This document shows positions 12,528 through 24,213 of a stretch of DNA of 64,000 nt, piece after piece. Origin of the DNA: Desmodesmus armatus. Its lineage: Eukaryota > Chlorophyta > Chlorophyceae > Sphaeropleales > Scenedesmaceae. Position numbers and translations under genes: made by a program. The notes under the pieces are model-generated. The model had not been told where the DNA came from, made no database searches, and worked only from the letters and a program-made list of their open reading frames with translations. The stretch covers positions 294,166-358,165 of the forward strand of contig VIIQ02000764.1 in NCBI GenBank assembly GCA_007449985.2. Direction: 5' to 3'. Within the stretch, counting starts at the first letter, position 1, and the number at the start of each line of letters is the position of its first letter.

Positions 12528-14847
12528 TCATGAGTCACTACAGATGTAGCCGTTGCATAACGACATACCACCAAACTTCACAGTGGCTGTTTGCCTCAAT
12601 GCTGTTGCAGCATTCCAAGCTTCCTGGCTTGTACAGCTCGCATCCACAGCACATGTCACTGGCCCCCCACCCCTAGCGGGCACTGCAATCTGTGTAAGCC
12701 GTGTGCCGCGCCGCATCGTGCACTGACTACACAGCACCGCAGTCAGCCGCGGATCGTCTGCCAAGTTGCTTTTCGTGGACGCGTAGTACCCCCGCCTCCA
12801 AGAGTCAAAGTAGCTGCCAAGCAGGTGTGTTGCAGCCGAACCATCTGCATCTTGCTGGCTAAACCCTGGGCAATCCACGACCTCCGATCCAATCCCGGCA
12901 ACAATCCACATGCCGAGGCCGTTGTTAGAAGGACACATCAGCAGCGAGCGGCCCACGTGCGCATACGCAAACTGCCCCGTTGGTGCGAGCAGGTTGAGGA
13001 TCCCGCCGCTGGTGGAGCATGCCTGCTGCTGTCTTGGCACTCTGGCAGCAAAGTCCAAGTGATTAGAGATCCGTAGCGTCTTCTGCAGCAGCATTGCATT
13101 GTACATTGCCTTCCAAGTAGGGTTGCCGGCGCGAGGTGAGCCGTACAGCCACACCCCTGCAACCTCAGTGCTGCTAGGGAGGGTTGCCGTGAGCCGAAGG
13201 GCAGCAATGGATGCCAGGGCAGCTCCCAGGGAGTGGCCAAGAATGTAGACCTTGCCATTGGGTGCCTGCGTGACATATGCAGCATGTGTCAAGGTGTGCA
13301 AGCAGCGTAGCAGACGGCCCTCATGGTCAGCACACGCACTGCTGCTGCGTTCATGAATGATCATAGCTGCTGTGACAGCGATCTTCAGCACCCCATGGCA
13401 GTCAGCCGTAATCAGGATACCAAGCATGCGCACGACAATTCTCAGTGTGATGCAGGCTCTTGCTGCCCCCTTGCAAAGCCCCTGAATGTGCAAGTCACCA
13501 ACAGGTCATCACGCGCTTGCATCATCATCAGCGCCACAAGGCTAGACCGCTCGCTGAACCCAAAGCAGGCCTTTTTGACAAACTGCGCACCTCTTTGACA
13601 AAGTTCAGCACAGCAGCCCTGACATCAGCCTCCAGCGCCTTCCAGCCAGCATAGAACCCTGAATGCAGGCGCAGATCGCTGCCGCGCGCACCAAACAGGT
13701 CACCTAGCGGCTCCGTGTGCGCGCACTCCATGTTCTGTATCCAGTTGGTGGCGTCGGAGCCCTTGAACACCACAAACAGCCGCTCCTGGCCGACACGCAT
13801 GACGTACGCCACTGCGCTGGAGTAAAAGGCGGGAACTGTCTTTGTGATGGCCTGGATACTGTCTATGCCCCACTGCCTGATGCAGGTCTCAAAAGTTGAC
13901 GGCTGCTGGTACACTGTGTAGGCCAGCTGTGGAAGGCAGGCAGCACAGCACAGCACAGCATGACACAAATTGTGGGCACAGCAAGTGTGCGGTACCAGCT
14001 GCTAGTGCAAGGTTAAGGGGCATTGGGGGGTGCCTGCAAGCTGCACCAGGTAGGTGCAGTGACGGCAAAAGCCAGCAGGAGCTCCTTCAAGGTAACAACA
14101 GACTGCGCTGGCTGCTGCTGCCTTGAAGTGTGACGCATGAGTGCGGTTTCTGCATGGCAGTCAAGCGACCCATTGACAGCTGCTCATTGGGATCGACCAG
14201 GAAGATGCGCCTGCACTGCAAAGGCACACCTCTTAACACCGCACCTGCATCATAGGTAAGTTTATGGGGTGGCTGGCCTGCTCCTGTGCTGTTAGTGAGC
14301 CCCATTTGTCAGGAAACCCCCCTGCTGTGGTGAGGATAGAGCTCCTCTGACACTCAGGAAGCTTCACCTCACTAGCTGGCAGCTGTGTAAGACTGGTAAC
14401 CAGGTTCCCGCTCGCTGCAATGCACAGGCAGACATTCGTTACATGTTGAGCAACAGGGGTTGGCAATCACCGCGAGGGATGCATGTGGTGGGAAGGGAGT
14501 GAACCAGGATGTTGCATCAAGCACAGCTGCAGTTTGCTTGCTCAACATGCCTGCATCCCCCAAACATCACCCCCAGCACACCACCATCTGTGATGCAGGC
14601 TGGCTGATTGAACGTATGCCGTTACGATGAACGCAACGTGGCCTTGTTGGCACACGTCTGCCTGCTGGGAGTAGTGGCTGGCGGTACGGGACCAGCAGAA
14701 ACAGCATCACCCACCGTCGAGAATGGTGCTGAAGGACTCAGCTGCACGGCCCAGAATAGCGCCTGCCACAATGTCTTGCCGCTGTGTGAAGGCCACTGGG
14801 ATGCCACATAGGATCAGGGTCGCCACAAGGAAGGTAAAGCAACCCAT
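12528..14847 (-). CDS. Secreted class 3 lipase (alpha/beta hydrolase)
   Basis: The ATG at 14847 gives a signal peptide (MGCFTFLVATLILCGIPVAF). Exons 14847-14715 and 14414-14368 join in phase to an exon starting at 14219 (CRRIFLVDPNEQLSMGR). Its 3' junction, somewhere between about 14.08 and 13.93 kb, I could not resolve. Exons 13926-13591 (LAYTVYQ to FVKE) and 13265-12528 then join in phase. The last carries the nucleophile elbow GHSLGAALASIAALRL, the probable acid in NHLDFAARVP and the probable His in YAHVGRSL, giving a Ser-Asp-His triad in class 3 lipase order. Upstream, VVFKGSDATNWIQNM fits the F-R/K-G oxyanion strand. The C-terminal part is Cys-rich, consistent with export. It should hydrolyse acylglycerols or other esters outside the cell or in the endomembrane lumen. 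Stop TGA is at 12528-12530. Confidence 0.85.
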
Positions 14848-16197
14848 CTGCTGCTGGGCCTCAGCTGCTTGATACTGCTGGCCCACTGGGTGCTGCTTAC
14901 AGGCTCAAACTATGCTGATTATGTGTTCACTCGGACAGGAAATGAATGGTATCCGTTGCCCGTTTCCAACGGGTACAAGTCACTTGCTTGCTTGATGCTT
15001 GTCCTGGTTGAAGCGTGTAACCGGCGTCACGAAGCGTGCTGCAGCTCAAACCTTCCTGTGAGTGTGACAGTAGCGTAGGTGGACCTTTTCTGCTCCTGTT
15101 GGGCTGGTCACTACTGTACGCCTCCTTCCGCAGTTTCACCGACCTTCCACTGCTCCATGCAGATGCCGCGGCAAGAAACATTGGTAAAGAGACATCCTTC
15201 ACTTCAAGTCGATGACGTGTTCTGTTGACGTGTCCAGTCTCACAAGGAACAAGGATATCTGGCCCAGGCTCTGGCCCAGAGCCCAGTGGAGGACTGGCTG
15301 GCATTTCCCCCCAAGCCTGGTGTTGCAGTGAGGCAGTCGATGCGATTGTTCATATATGACAAACTTTCGGTAGCCCTGTTTGACAGAGGGTAGTTGCTGT
15401 CTGGTTGGCTGCGGTGGCTTGAACTTTGGATACACATTGCAGCACTTGGCCCATTGGCCAATGGGACAGTACTTCCCAAGACTGAACACGAGCCAACTGT
15501 CACCAAGACACCAAGTTCTCATAGGCCAGCTACAGGATGAGGATTGATTGCCGTGCATTGACGGTGGCAGCTGCAAGAATAGTCCTGGCATGCACACCAG
15601 CCATCTCCGCCAACAGCGCCTGCGCAGTTCGACAGAGTCTGTGCTGCATATCCCATTGGTCCGCACTGTTCGAGATTATCAAAACAGTGCCACCCACCCA
15701 TTTGCACAGGGAACCGTGGGTGTGAAGCAAAGGGACACAACCTGACCATGCGACGCACGACATGTGTACACATGTGCACTCAGTGCCCGACAGGCACGCC
15801 ACATGTTTGTCGATGCCACCGCTCATTCAGCAGTCTCACACAACCACCAACACCGCACACACACCCAATACATGCACTCAAACCGAAGCTCGTAAAGCAA
15901 TGCATGCACTTGCACAGCATTCAAGCCTGCGTGCTGGACACCACCTCTGCGCACGACACACCGACTCTTGACGCACACCTGACGACACAAACACCAACGT
16001 GCAAGGTGACAAACTCACCACCACACCCCAGATAACAACACATGATCGCAATCACAGCAGCAGCTCCCAGCAGTAGCCACCACCTCATAGCGCACTGACG
16101 AAACCACCACCGAGGTAACAAACATCCCCCCCCCCCCCCCGAAACAGCACGCAATCACAGCAGCAACTGCCAGCAGTGCACCTGCACAGCTTCTCAC
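14848..16197. other. Intergenic with unassigned exon-like segments
   Basis: About 1.35 kb upstream of the lipase. On the minus strand, 15.53-15.75 kb has an open Ala/Leu-rich stretch (including AQALLAEMAGVHARTILAA), and 15.36-15.50 kb has a Cys-containing one (CPIGQWAKCCNVYPKFKPP). They could be exons of a small gene or 5' exons of a lipase isoform, but I found no in-phase chain. A short imperfect duplication (16036-16076 and 16147-16187) flanks a run of C at 16126-16140. AC-rich microsatellite sequence lies near 15.84-15.97 kb. Confidence 0.35.
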
Positions 16198-19100
16198 CTA
16201 CTGCTGTGTGCTGGACACCAACCGCTCCGACTGCTCCTGCAATGCCTTCAGCGCAGGCAGGCCAGCCTTGAAGTTGAACTTCTCAAAAGCAGTAGCCACC
16301 ATCTCCATATCATCCAGCTGCACAAACGTGTCCGCATGTGCAGTGATATGCTCCGCTGCTGCGCTGAACAGCCCCTCATGCACCGGCACCCCCGGCATTT
16401 GGCTATACGACAGCAGGATGTATGCGATCTCCCGTGGACGCAGCTCCGGCACGCGCCCAGCAAGGTTGTCTGCCAAGGCAGTGACCCAGTCCGGGACCTG
16501 CCCGGCAGCTGCTGTAGCTGGGTCCGCCGCTGCTGTGCCGGCAACCGGGGCGGGCCCGCGCGCACCCGACTGCCTGTGCAACTCCTGCCGCAACAGGAGC
16601 TGCATCTGCGCGATAGTATCCTGCGGCATCCGACTGGTTGCGATCAACGTCCGCGCTGCAAGGAAACCGTCCAGCTGGTCGGGCTGCTGCACTGCTGCCA
16701 GCACGGCCGGCATGACTAACCTCGGGTCAAACTGCTGCAGCTGCGAGGCGGCCCACATTGCGTTCGCCTTGGTGAGCGCCGTGGGCGCCTTGACTGCACA
16801 CAGCGCCGAGAAGGACTCTGTAATAGCAGACAGCAGCTCATGTGTAGTGTACCGCAACCTGCCCAGGCTGTTGAAGAGCTGGCCCATGTTCGCCTCTGTC
16901 ATGCTGGCTGTGAGGGGTACTGTGGCCCGAGCCAGGCTCTCCAGAGTGCCTTGGCCGAAGAAGCCGTACAGCTTCTGCTGGTACTCCTCGAGACTGAGCT
17001 TGTCTGGGCCGATAAGGGCCGACATGTCCCCAGACACACCGCCTGCATACATTCAAAAGACATCAAACAGGCATGCATATTTGTCAAACCAGTAGCAACC
17101 CGGAATAGGCCAAATGGGTACTTTCCAGGCCAAGCAATTGATATGCCAATGAGGGCTGACACACCAGACACATCACCTGCAAGCATTCATACAATCCTGT
17201 TACGGAAAGCAGCAAACACAACACAACTCAGTTGGGGGCCCAACCTTGCCAGCAAATGGCTGAAGGGACCCCTTGGTCGTCAGCATTGAGCCCTACAGTT
17301 GCATCATGCCAGTCAATCACCTTCCTGGCGAATTGCACTTCGTTAGCAGAGAGTCACTCAAGTGCCAACATACCCATGTCTTTGCTATCATCTGCAAAAA
17401 GGAATTCAAAGATGATTCAAGATGAAGTCAACCAGCAACAACCTAAAACCCTCACCTGCAGCATCAGCAGAACCCTCAGCCACTGCACCCTCAGCACCAG
17501 CAGCACCCTCAGCCAAGCCTGCTGCTGCGTTAGCCGCCGTGCGCGCCTCAAACTTTGCCCAGTGCCCCTTCAGCGCTTGCCACAGCTGGCATGCCGCATT
17601 GGGGTACAGCAGCTGCAACCGACTGCCGTTCTCTAACCACTGATACTGCAGCCTGACAAATTCAGGGCTGAAGGTGTTGCAGCGGTCGAGCAGCAACGCG
17701 ATCAGCGCAGTGCTGTTGGCCGTTGTCACGTCGATCCGCCGCTGTCGCTGCTGCTGCCGCTGCTCCCAGGCTTGCTGCTCTTCTGGGCTGCGCTCCGGCT
17801 GCGGCTTCACCCTGCTTTCACCCGGCCACCGATCCCCTCTCATTGGGTATCGCCAGCTGCGCCTGCTGCCTCCCTCCGTGCTCTCCTCCGCTTCTGCAGC
17901 TGCTGGGTCCTCAAGCTGCTGCTGCTGTGGTGGTTCCTGCGACCGTGTTTGTGACTGCGACAGCTGCTGCTTCAGCAGGTTTGTTGCATGGTCCAGCACT
18001 GCGCGCATGAGAGGCCAGCTGCCAGATGGTTGGACCATCTTGCTGAGTGCCAGCAGCAGCTGACCGAGCTGGTGACTGTATGTCTGGCGCAGCTTTGCTG
18101 CATCGTTGAGCAGCAGGCACTGCAGCAGCTCCTGCATGAGGTCTGCCGGGGGAGAGGACCTGCGACAGGGCAGCAGAGCGGCGCAGGAAAGTGAGAAAGG
18201 CGTTATCATCATGGCCCAACCTGCATGATGTCAGCAGGGGGAGAGGACCTGCAATAGGGCAGCAGAGCAGGAGGCAGCACAGGACAGGCAATAAGGTGAT
18301 GCATGGCCCATCAACACCGTCAGCGCAGCTTTGCTGCATCGTTGAGCAGCAGGCACTGCAGCAGCTCCTGCATGAGGTCTGCTGGGGGAGAGGACCTGCA
18401 GCACGGCAGCAGAGCAGCAGAGCAGCAGGGCAGGAGAGCGGCCACAGCAGAGCAGCCGGACAGCAGAGCAGCGCAGGACAGGCAGGAGGGTGATGCATGG
18501 CCCATCAACACAGATGACAGTCATGCCGCATCCAGACATGTACGAAGGTGAACATGGCACCTCGCTACAATTGCAGCGCATGAAAGGAATTGGAGCAGTG
18601 TACACGACATAGATCATTGCTCGCCAATCCCAACCTCCTGCCATGCTGCTGCACACTGTGGCAAATACCCCACGCCACAAACGTGGGAGTATACGCCACA
18701 ATATGCATGTCTGCAGCAGCATGGCTAGGGGATGGCAAGGCAACCAATCATCCATGGCTCTGTGAAGGTACTGATTGCTGCATGCTGAAAGCTCACTAGA
18801 CCTACAAGAAAGGCAAGGCAGGACAAACACACCCTTTGGACATCCAAACCCCTTGCTTAAATCAAAGCCAAGGCTGGCTGGCTCACCTGCACTTGCCATA
18901 TGCTGCCATGATGAGACAGATTTGGCCACCCTGCAGGTCTGCTGCTAAAGGCCGCAGGTGCTGGCCGATGGTCTCCAGCACCAGCGCTGCTGCTTGATAG
19001 TCAGGGGTGCCGTCAGGCTTGAGCATCACCTGCAGCACCAGAGAACCACAAAACATGTAAGCATGCTCAGCACAGGTCTTACTTGGTAGCACTAGTGGGG

Positions 19101-21055
19101 ACCCCCTGTGGTCTGTGAAGGAACTAAGCGACACCAGAAACCACAGCCAGTGCCGATGGCATTTGACTAGGTTTCTGTATGCAACATATTCTGCTGCACT
19201 ACTGCTGCAAGAGTCTGTGGCGGGCGCTGGATGCAACACAGTGACACAGCGTAACCCCAGCCTTGTGGGTTCTGGGTTGAACAATGTAGTGAAGCACGGT
19301 ACAGAGGGTTTCCTACCTGAGGTGTCTTCACGATGGCCCTGCAAAACAGCTGTGCTGACATCTGGTGTGCATGCCTGTTGACCAACAGCTGCAGCTGCTC
19401 CAGGTCGGTTGCAGCATCCAGATTTGCCGCCAGCTGCCTGCACACATCAACGTCAGCAAAGACAGAGACACGAACAGCGCTCAGCACGTGAGCAACGGTC
19501 GCAATTTAGTGTCAGCAAGAACATCGTAGGACAGCATGTTGCTGGAGGCATACACCAACGTGGACAAGGCTGCACCAGCTTGCTATCGTGCTGAGCACTG
19601 CCACACTGCCAGGGGTATCTACTGCCATGCAAGAGCTCAGGAGTGGTTGGTGGGGATTCAGTCAACCTTGACATGGCCCCCCACGTCGATCGTACAGACA
19701 CTAGCGGTTTTGACTTGACTAGCCTAGGTAGGGGGGGGGGGTTGTGAAGGACGGGGAAGGGGGGGTGTCCCGGGGGGGGGGGGGGGACTCCACTGCTAGT
19801 TTGTGGGAGACTACTCTCATGTAGGCTGCTGGCCAGACAAGGTAGGGGGGGAGGGTAAGGGGGGGGGGTGTTGGTAGGTTGTGAAGGGCGGGGGGGGGGG
19901 GTGTGGGTAGGCTGTGAAGGGGGGAGGGGGGTAATTCCACTGCTAGTTTGTGAGAGACTACTCCGAGTAGTGGCTGAGGCTCATGAGGCTCATGTAGGCT
20001 GCCTGCCAGACTCACCGCTGCACTGCTGTGGCTCCTCTCATGGGGACTCTAGGGCCCTGATGGTTGTGCAGCACCTGCTCACAAGCAGCCAAGCTCCACT
20101 CATTCTTCTCCAGGTACTGCAAAGCAAATCAACACCATACACGAACACAGGCACACACATTAGCACAGCTGCATCGCTTAGCATACTATAGCCTGCGCAG
20201 TCTTGACCAGCAGAGGTACTGGCTGCTACTGCTGTACGGTCCATGGGCCAGGTCAGTTATCCATGCTGGCCATTGCAGGCCAGCAGGGCACACTGCATCG
20301 CTGCTACAGTGTGCTCAGCAACTTGTGGGCTCGTTTGCTGCGTGTGCAGCACGCATGTACCTGCCGCAACAGTATAGTGAGAGCTGCTGCCATGGTGCTG
20401 TGCGTCAAGTGGCTTACTGCTGGAGCAGGCTCACGTAATTACCTGATAGTTGTCCCTGGTAAAGAGCGGGCTCTGTGCTGGGTGCTTCTGAAGGTTCTCA
20501 CGAAGGAACACCCTGCACATACAGGCATGCAGCAGCAATGCTCCTGCTACAGTCCGTGTGCAGCCGTTGACATAGCATCAATGACTGCTTGATGTGCTGC
20601 AAGCTTCAGCTAGGAGGTTGCAGCGAGGCATCCCTGAAGAAAGCCTGGCCCTTTCCACAGATGTGGACCTGCTGCTGACGGGCTATCACTTGTACTGCCG
20701 CCCTCACCTTCCCATATATATGCCGCGGGTTGTGGATATGCTTCGCCCAGGCTCCTGGCTGACAGGCACCCCGCTGCTGCCGGTGCAACTGCTGCTGCTC
20801 CCAGTGAGGCTACTGCCGCTGCCTATGATGGACAACAAGCCACGGGCATGCTGCAGCGATCCACCTGCAACACAAAAAACGACAGATTGTGATGATTGTG
20901 CTGCACTTGGGCTGCGTGTGTAGTCCCATGTTGATCTGTCGACCCCTGCTGTGGAAGCAGCAGCAACACCCGGTGACGAAGAGCGCCTACAGGATCACAC
21001 CTGCTTGCAGCAAGAGCCACTTGGGCAAGACTTGGTTTGACAGAGCCTGCGCCAT
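16198..21055 (-). CDS. Helical-repeat protein with mitochondrial-type presequence
   Basis: Phase-consistent exons run from ATG 21055 (21055-21001, 20864-20708, then near 20.51-20.44, 20.12-20.02, 19.44-19.31, 19.03-18.89, 18.16-17.45, a 17-nt exon near 17.39-17.37, and 17.05-16.198 kb). The N-terminus is Arg/Ser-rich and amphipathic (GGSLQHARGLLSIIG, GRSISTTRGIYMGR), like a mitochondrial presequence. The body is alpha-helical with repeated blocks of about 35-40 residues, such as MGQLFNSLGRLRYTTHELLS, REIAYILLSYSQMPGVPV and MEMVATAFEKFNFKAGLPAL. The middle has a Q/E-rich linker. This resembles organellar helical-repeat RNA-binding families (OPR, HPR or FASTK-like) in style, but I see no diagnostic motif. 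A role in organelle RNA metabolism is therefore only a suggestion. Stop TAG is at 16198-16200. Two introns hold copies of neighbouring exon edges. Confidence 0.7.
17134..17190 (-). repeat. Intronic copy of the last exon's 5' edge
   Basis: On the minus strand, acceptor plus about 35 nt reading DVSGVSALIG-like closely resembles the true last-exon start near 17054-17002 (GVSGDMSALIG), including the preceding GAATG-x-TGCAG. The copy sits in the intron just upstream of the real exon. It looks like a local duplication of an intron-exon junction, giving a possible decoy 3' splice site. Confidence 0.6.
18087..18399 (-). repeat. Triplicated 3' splice site and exon start
   Basis: The exon start at 18087-18163 (minus strand: GCAGGTCCTCTCCCCC then ADLMQELLQCLLLNDAAKL) is repeated almost perfectly at 18323-18399, 236 bp upstream. 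A shorter copy lies at 18221-18252, with a potential donor (ATGCAG followed by GTTGGG). A 20-bp flank (tgatgcatggcccatcaaca) is also repeated near 18297 and 18491. All three copies keep the acceptor AG. Only the first is continuous with the long exon. Confidence 0.75.
19728..19985 (+). repeat. G-tract-rich degenerate tandem repeat
   Basis: Runs of 7-13 G separated by short spacers such as ttgtgaagg. Two copies of a block containing ccactgctagtttgtg, gagactactc and catgtaggctgc lie at about 19789 and 19933. It falls in an intron of the helical-repeat gene; the transcript would be C-rich there. The G strand has strong G-quadruplex potential. Confidence 0.7.
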
Positions 21056-23940
21056 TGCTGCACCTTGCTATCGCAACTCCGGAGCTCCACCTGATAGCTC
21101 AGATCGTCATGGTCGACGGCGTCGTGACAGAGGATCCACACACGGGTTGCAGAAAGCAGAGCAGCTACCTGCAAGTGGAGTTATCTGGATTGAGAACATC
21201 CGCTGTTTGACCGGCCATTTGACTGTTAGTCAGTTTTTTTGAGTTTGCCACATGGTCAATTCAAGTCAAGCTGAGACAGTTCACATTGGTCACACCAGTC
21301 CTTGAACACATGCTCAGAACAACGAGATATGTTGGCTAGTCTTGGGCACTTGCATGGCGGTGACACAGCAACTGCAGAAACAGCCTTCACAATTTCCTGG
21401 GTATTACAAAGGCCAACAACTGTAGTATCTGCCACTGTACGAGTTCTCCACCGCAACAAGCTCTCTTTGACGGTCTGCAAAGCCATCACGTCCCATAGCT
21501 CCCACTGAAATGACTGGTGTACGCTGCCAGCAGTACATCACCACGCGCACTGATCAACACCACAACCGCGATCCACAATCCCCTGCAGCCACGTGACACA
21601 TGACATAAGCGTGTAAAGTACATAACCTCAGGACTACGTAGAAAGAAGGGAAGCCGGACAGACAGCACCAGCCCACGCAAACAGATTGGAGGCCACACCA
21701 GGTACACCTTCACCGCCACCTTCCTTCGCATCACAACCCTGTGCCCCACATCTCCAAACAACCACGCAGTCTGGACGCCTCAATGCACGAACGACCCTCC
21801 TGTATGCAGTCATTGCAGGATGACATGCATGCCGTCCACTCCCAGAGCACCTGGACAACAGTGCCGATTGTCCAAGTCCTTGCACAACCCCCCATCTGGA
21901 CCCCACAGCCTGGCAGCAGCAGCGCGCCAGCCCTGACTTCCAAAGTCAGTCCATGCTGGCATGACGTATGTGAGCAGTACAGGGACAGGCGCACACATGC
22001 ATGTGTGCACCAACCCCTCACCCTGCTGCACACCACCACCTGCACAGCGCTCTGGTGCCAGCAACACCAAAAGAAGCCTCACAGGCCGTAAAGTGCAGCC
22101 CAGAGGGCTGCCACCTCCTCCTTGCCAACTTCACCCAAACATGCCGGTCGTGCGCGATCGCCATGCACAATTCGCTGACCCCATGCCGTGCATACGACCA
22201 TAGCCGTAGGTGTGAGCAACCGCAGCTGGGGACGCCGCAGCTGGAAACAGAAAAAATGCACAACTCATGCTTAGCAAAGGCATATCAGGGTGTCACTTGA
22301 CACAAACGTACTTGGGTTCATGTCTCTCGGTGACACCTTTAACACACTCTGCAACAGATGCCAAGACTCAAAGTTGCTGGCATGTGTCCACAGCTAGGCA
22401 AAAAGAAGCACCCTCACAGATAGTACAAACAGAAGCTGCAGACTGCGCACAGAACATCCTCAAAGCACACTGCACGATGCAGCTGCGCAGCCTGGCTTCC
22501 TTTTCCTGCAAAGCATCAATGCACCCTGGTGTTGCCACGCAGGTTGCAAAGACGTGACATGCATTGCAAGAAGACAACAGTCCTCCATATTGACATTGCG
22601 AGACCAGTCCACGAAGCACATCGTACAACGAATCATACACAACAGCAGATCGCTAGGTAGCCAACACCCTTCTGGCACGCACGCTCAGCCCCCTGAAAAG
22701 GAGCTGGCACCTTGGGTTTGGCTGAAACAACGCCAGGCAGCTAATTTGACAAGCTCCGGCCAGACAGGAGGCAATACATGATTGGCACCCTGTTGTACCC
22801 GCACCCCACGTAGAAGCATGCGCATTGTGAAGGGGTGAAAATTGGCGGCCTGCGAGTGCGGTCAGCTAAAAGTAGGGCAACCGCGTGTCCAGCGGCGATG
22901 ACTGCAGAAGCGCGCACGCAGCACACTTAAGCGCAGCCACCTCCTGACCGCAACATGGTCGTACTACACCACTGGTGCTCTAGGCAGCAGGCACTTCCTC
23001 GGCGCTGTGCTGAAACAGGTACTGCAAGTACACAAGAGAACCACCATTTGCAGGATGAATCGTACACCAGTGTCCCTGTCGAATCAATCCTAGGTCAAGG
23101 GGGCTGCGCGGCAGCAGCCCGCCTTGTGAAACAAGCCGCTGCACCGATGCACGGCCTGTAGGGCTGTGCAGAGCGGCCAGCATACAGAATGAGTCCTCAC
23201 ACCATCACAGACCCCTAGCCCGTGCACTCGCCGCCTGGCCTGCTGCGGAAGGCAGCAAAGGAACCAGCGACTCACACACCTCTCACTGCCTTCAGCGGCA
23301 GCCTCGCAAACCAACCAACCGACCTCGCTAAAGCATGCCACAGAGCGTACTGGCAGTCACACCAAAGCAGCCACACTTTTTGACACATGCACAGGCAGAT
23401 GCAGACACATCATTATCATGCCTGCAGCAGCTGCGCACTGTGCATGTGTCACCTGCGAGAAAGCCGTGACTAAAGATTGGATTCCAGGCCATCTAAACAC
23501 CCGTCACGAGGAGACAGGGAAAACAAGAGGGCCTGTACTCTGAAAGCCTTGCTGATGCCCATATATGCACACACATACACACACTGTCCCATGTGACGTA
23601 CACACATGCATTCTGCAACATTCTCTCATCTTCAACCTTCCCAGCAGGGCAACCATCCACGCAGCAGCAGTCAAAGCACCCCACACAAGGGCAGGACGCC
23701 ACACACAAGGTGTGTACTGTGCGCAGCAAGGAAGGAGCGAAAGCAGACACACGAACTCAGCCCACAAAGCAAGCACAACCAAGCAGCCCGTTGGCGCAAG
23801 ACAGCACGTGTAGTGCTGTATTTAGCGGGCAGATGTATACCGTCAAAGCGTGCGTGCACAAAAGCAACATGTCGCAACCAGTTATCTCCAGTCAGAAATC
23901 ATCATCCGCAACAATCATCTCCTCAACCCACCCCACACCC
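21056..23940. other. Intergenic, no gene recognised
   Basis: About 2.9 kb between the helical-repeat gene start and the ankyrin gene end. Frames of 60-118 codons exist on both strands but show no motif, no signal peptide and no paired splice sites. The only pattern seen is AC-rich microsatellite sequence near 23.57 kb. Confidence 0.4.
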
Positions 23941-23984
23941 TGCACATCATGTCAGCACAGCCATAGCAGCATGTGCATCGGCTT

Positions 23985-24170
23985 GCAGAGGTAATGATTT
24001 GCTGCCCGGCTGTTGTATCAGCAGCATGGTCTGCAGCAGCGCGCTGTCCTGCAGGACAAGCCAGTCCAACACGGACTGCTTGCCTGCCGCCCCTGCAGCT
24101 CTCTCTGCAGCTTTGTCCGCCCCTGCAGCTTTCTCTTGCTGAAAGGATCCGCAGGCTGCCATAGCGGCCA
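23985..24170 (-). pseudogene. Degenerate copy of the ankyrin gene's 3' end
   Basis: This minus-strand segment reads AGKQSVLDWLVLQDSALLQT. It closely parallels AGKHAVLDWLVLQDSALAAT in the last exon of the ankyrin gene (24.26-24.42 kb). The copy lacks the upstream repeats and ends differently. It is either an alternative terminal exon or, more likely, a tandem duplication of the gene's 3' end that has drifted. Confidence 0.55.
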
Positions 24171-24213
24171 GTTGCATCAGTCACCATCCCCACCCCGGCC
24201 CCAAACCCACACT

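Noticed and set aside
16208..17095. 295-codon plus-strand frame
   Set aside because: Antisense shadow of the last exon of the helical-repeat gene, which has supported splice phases.
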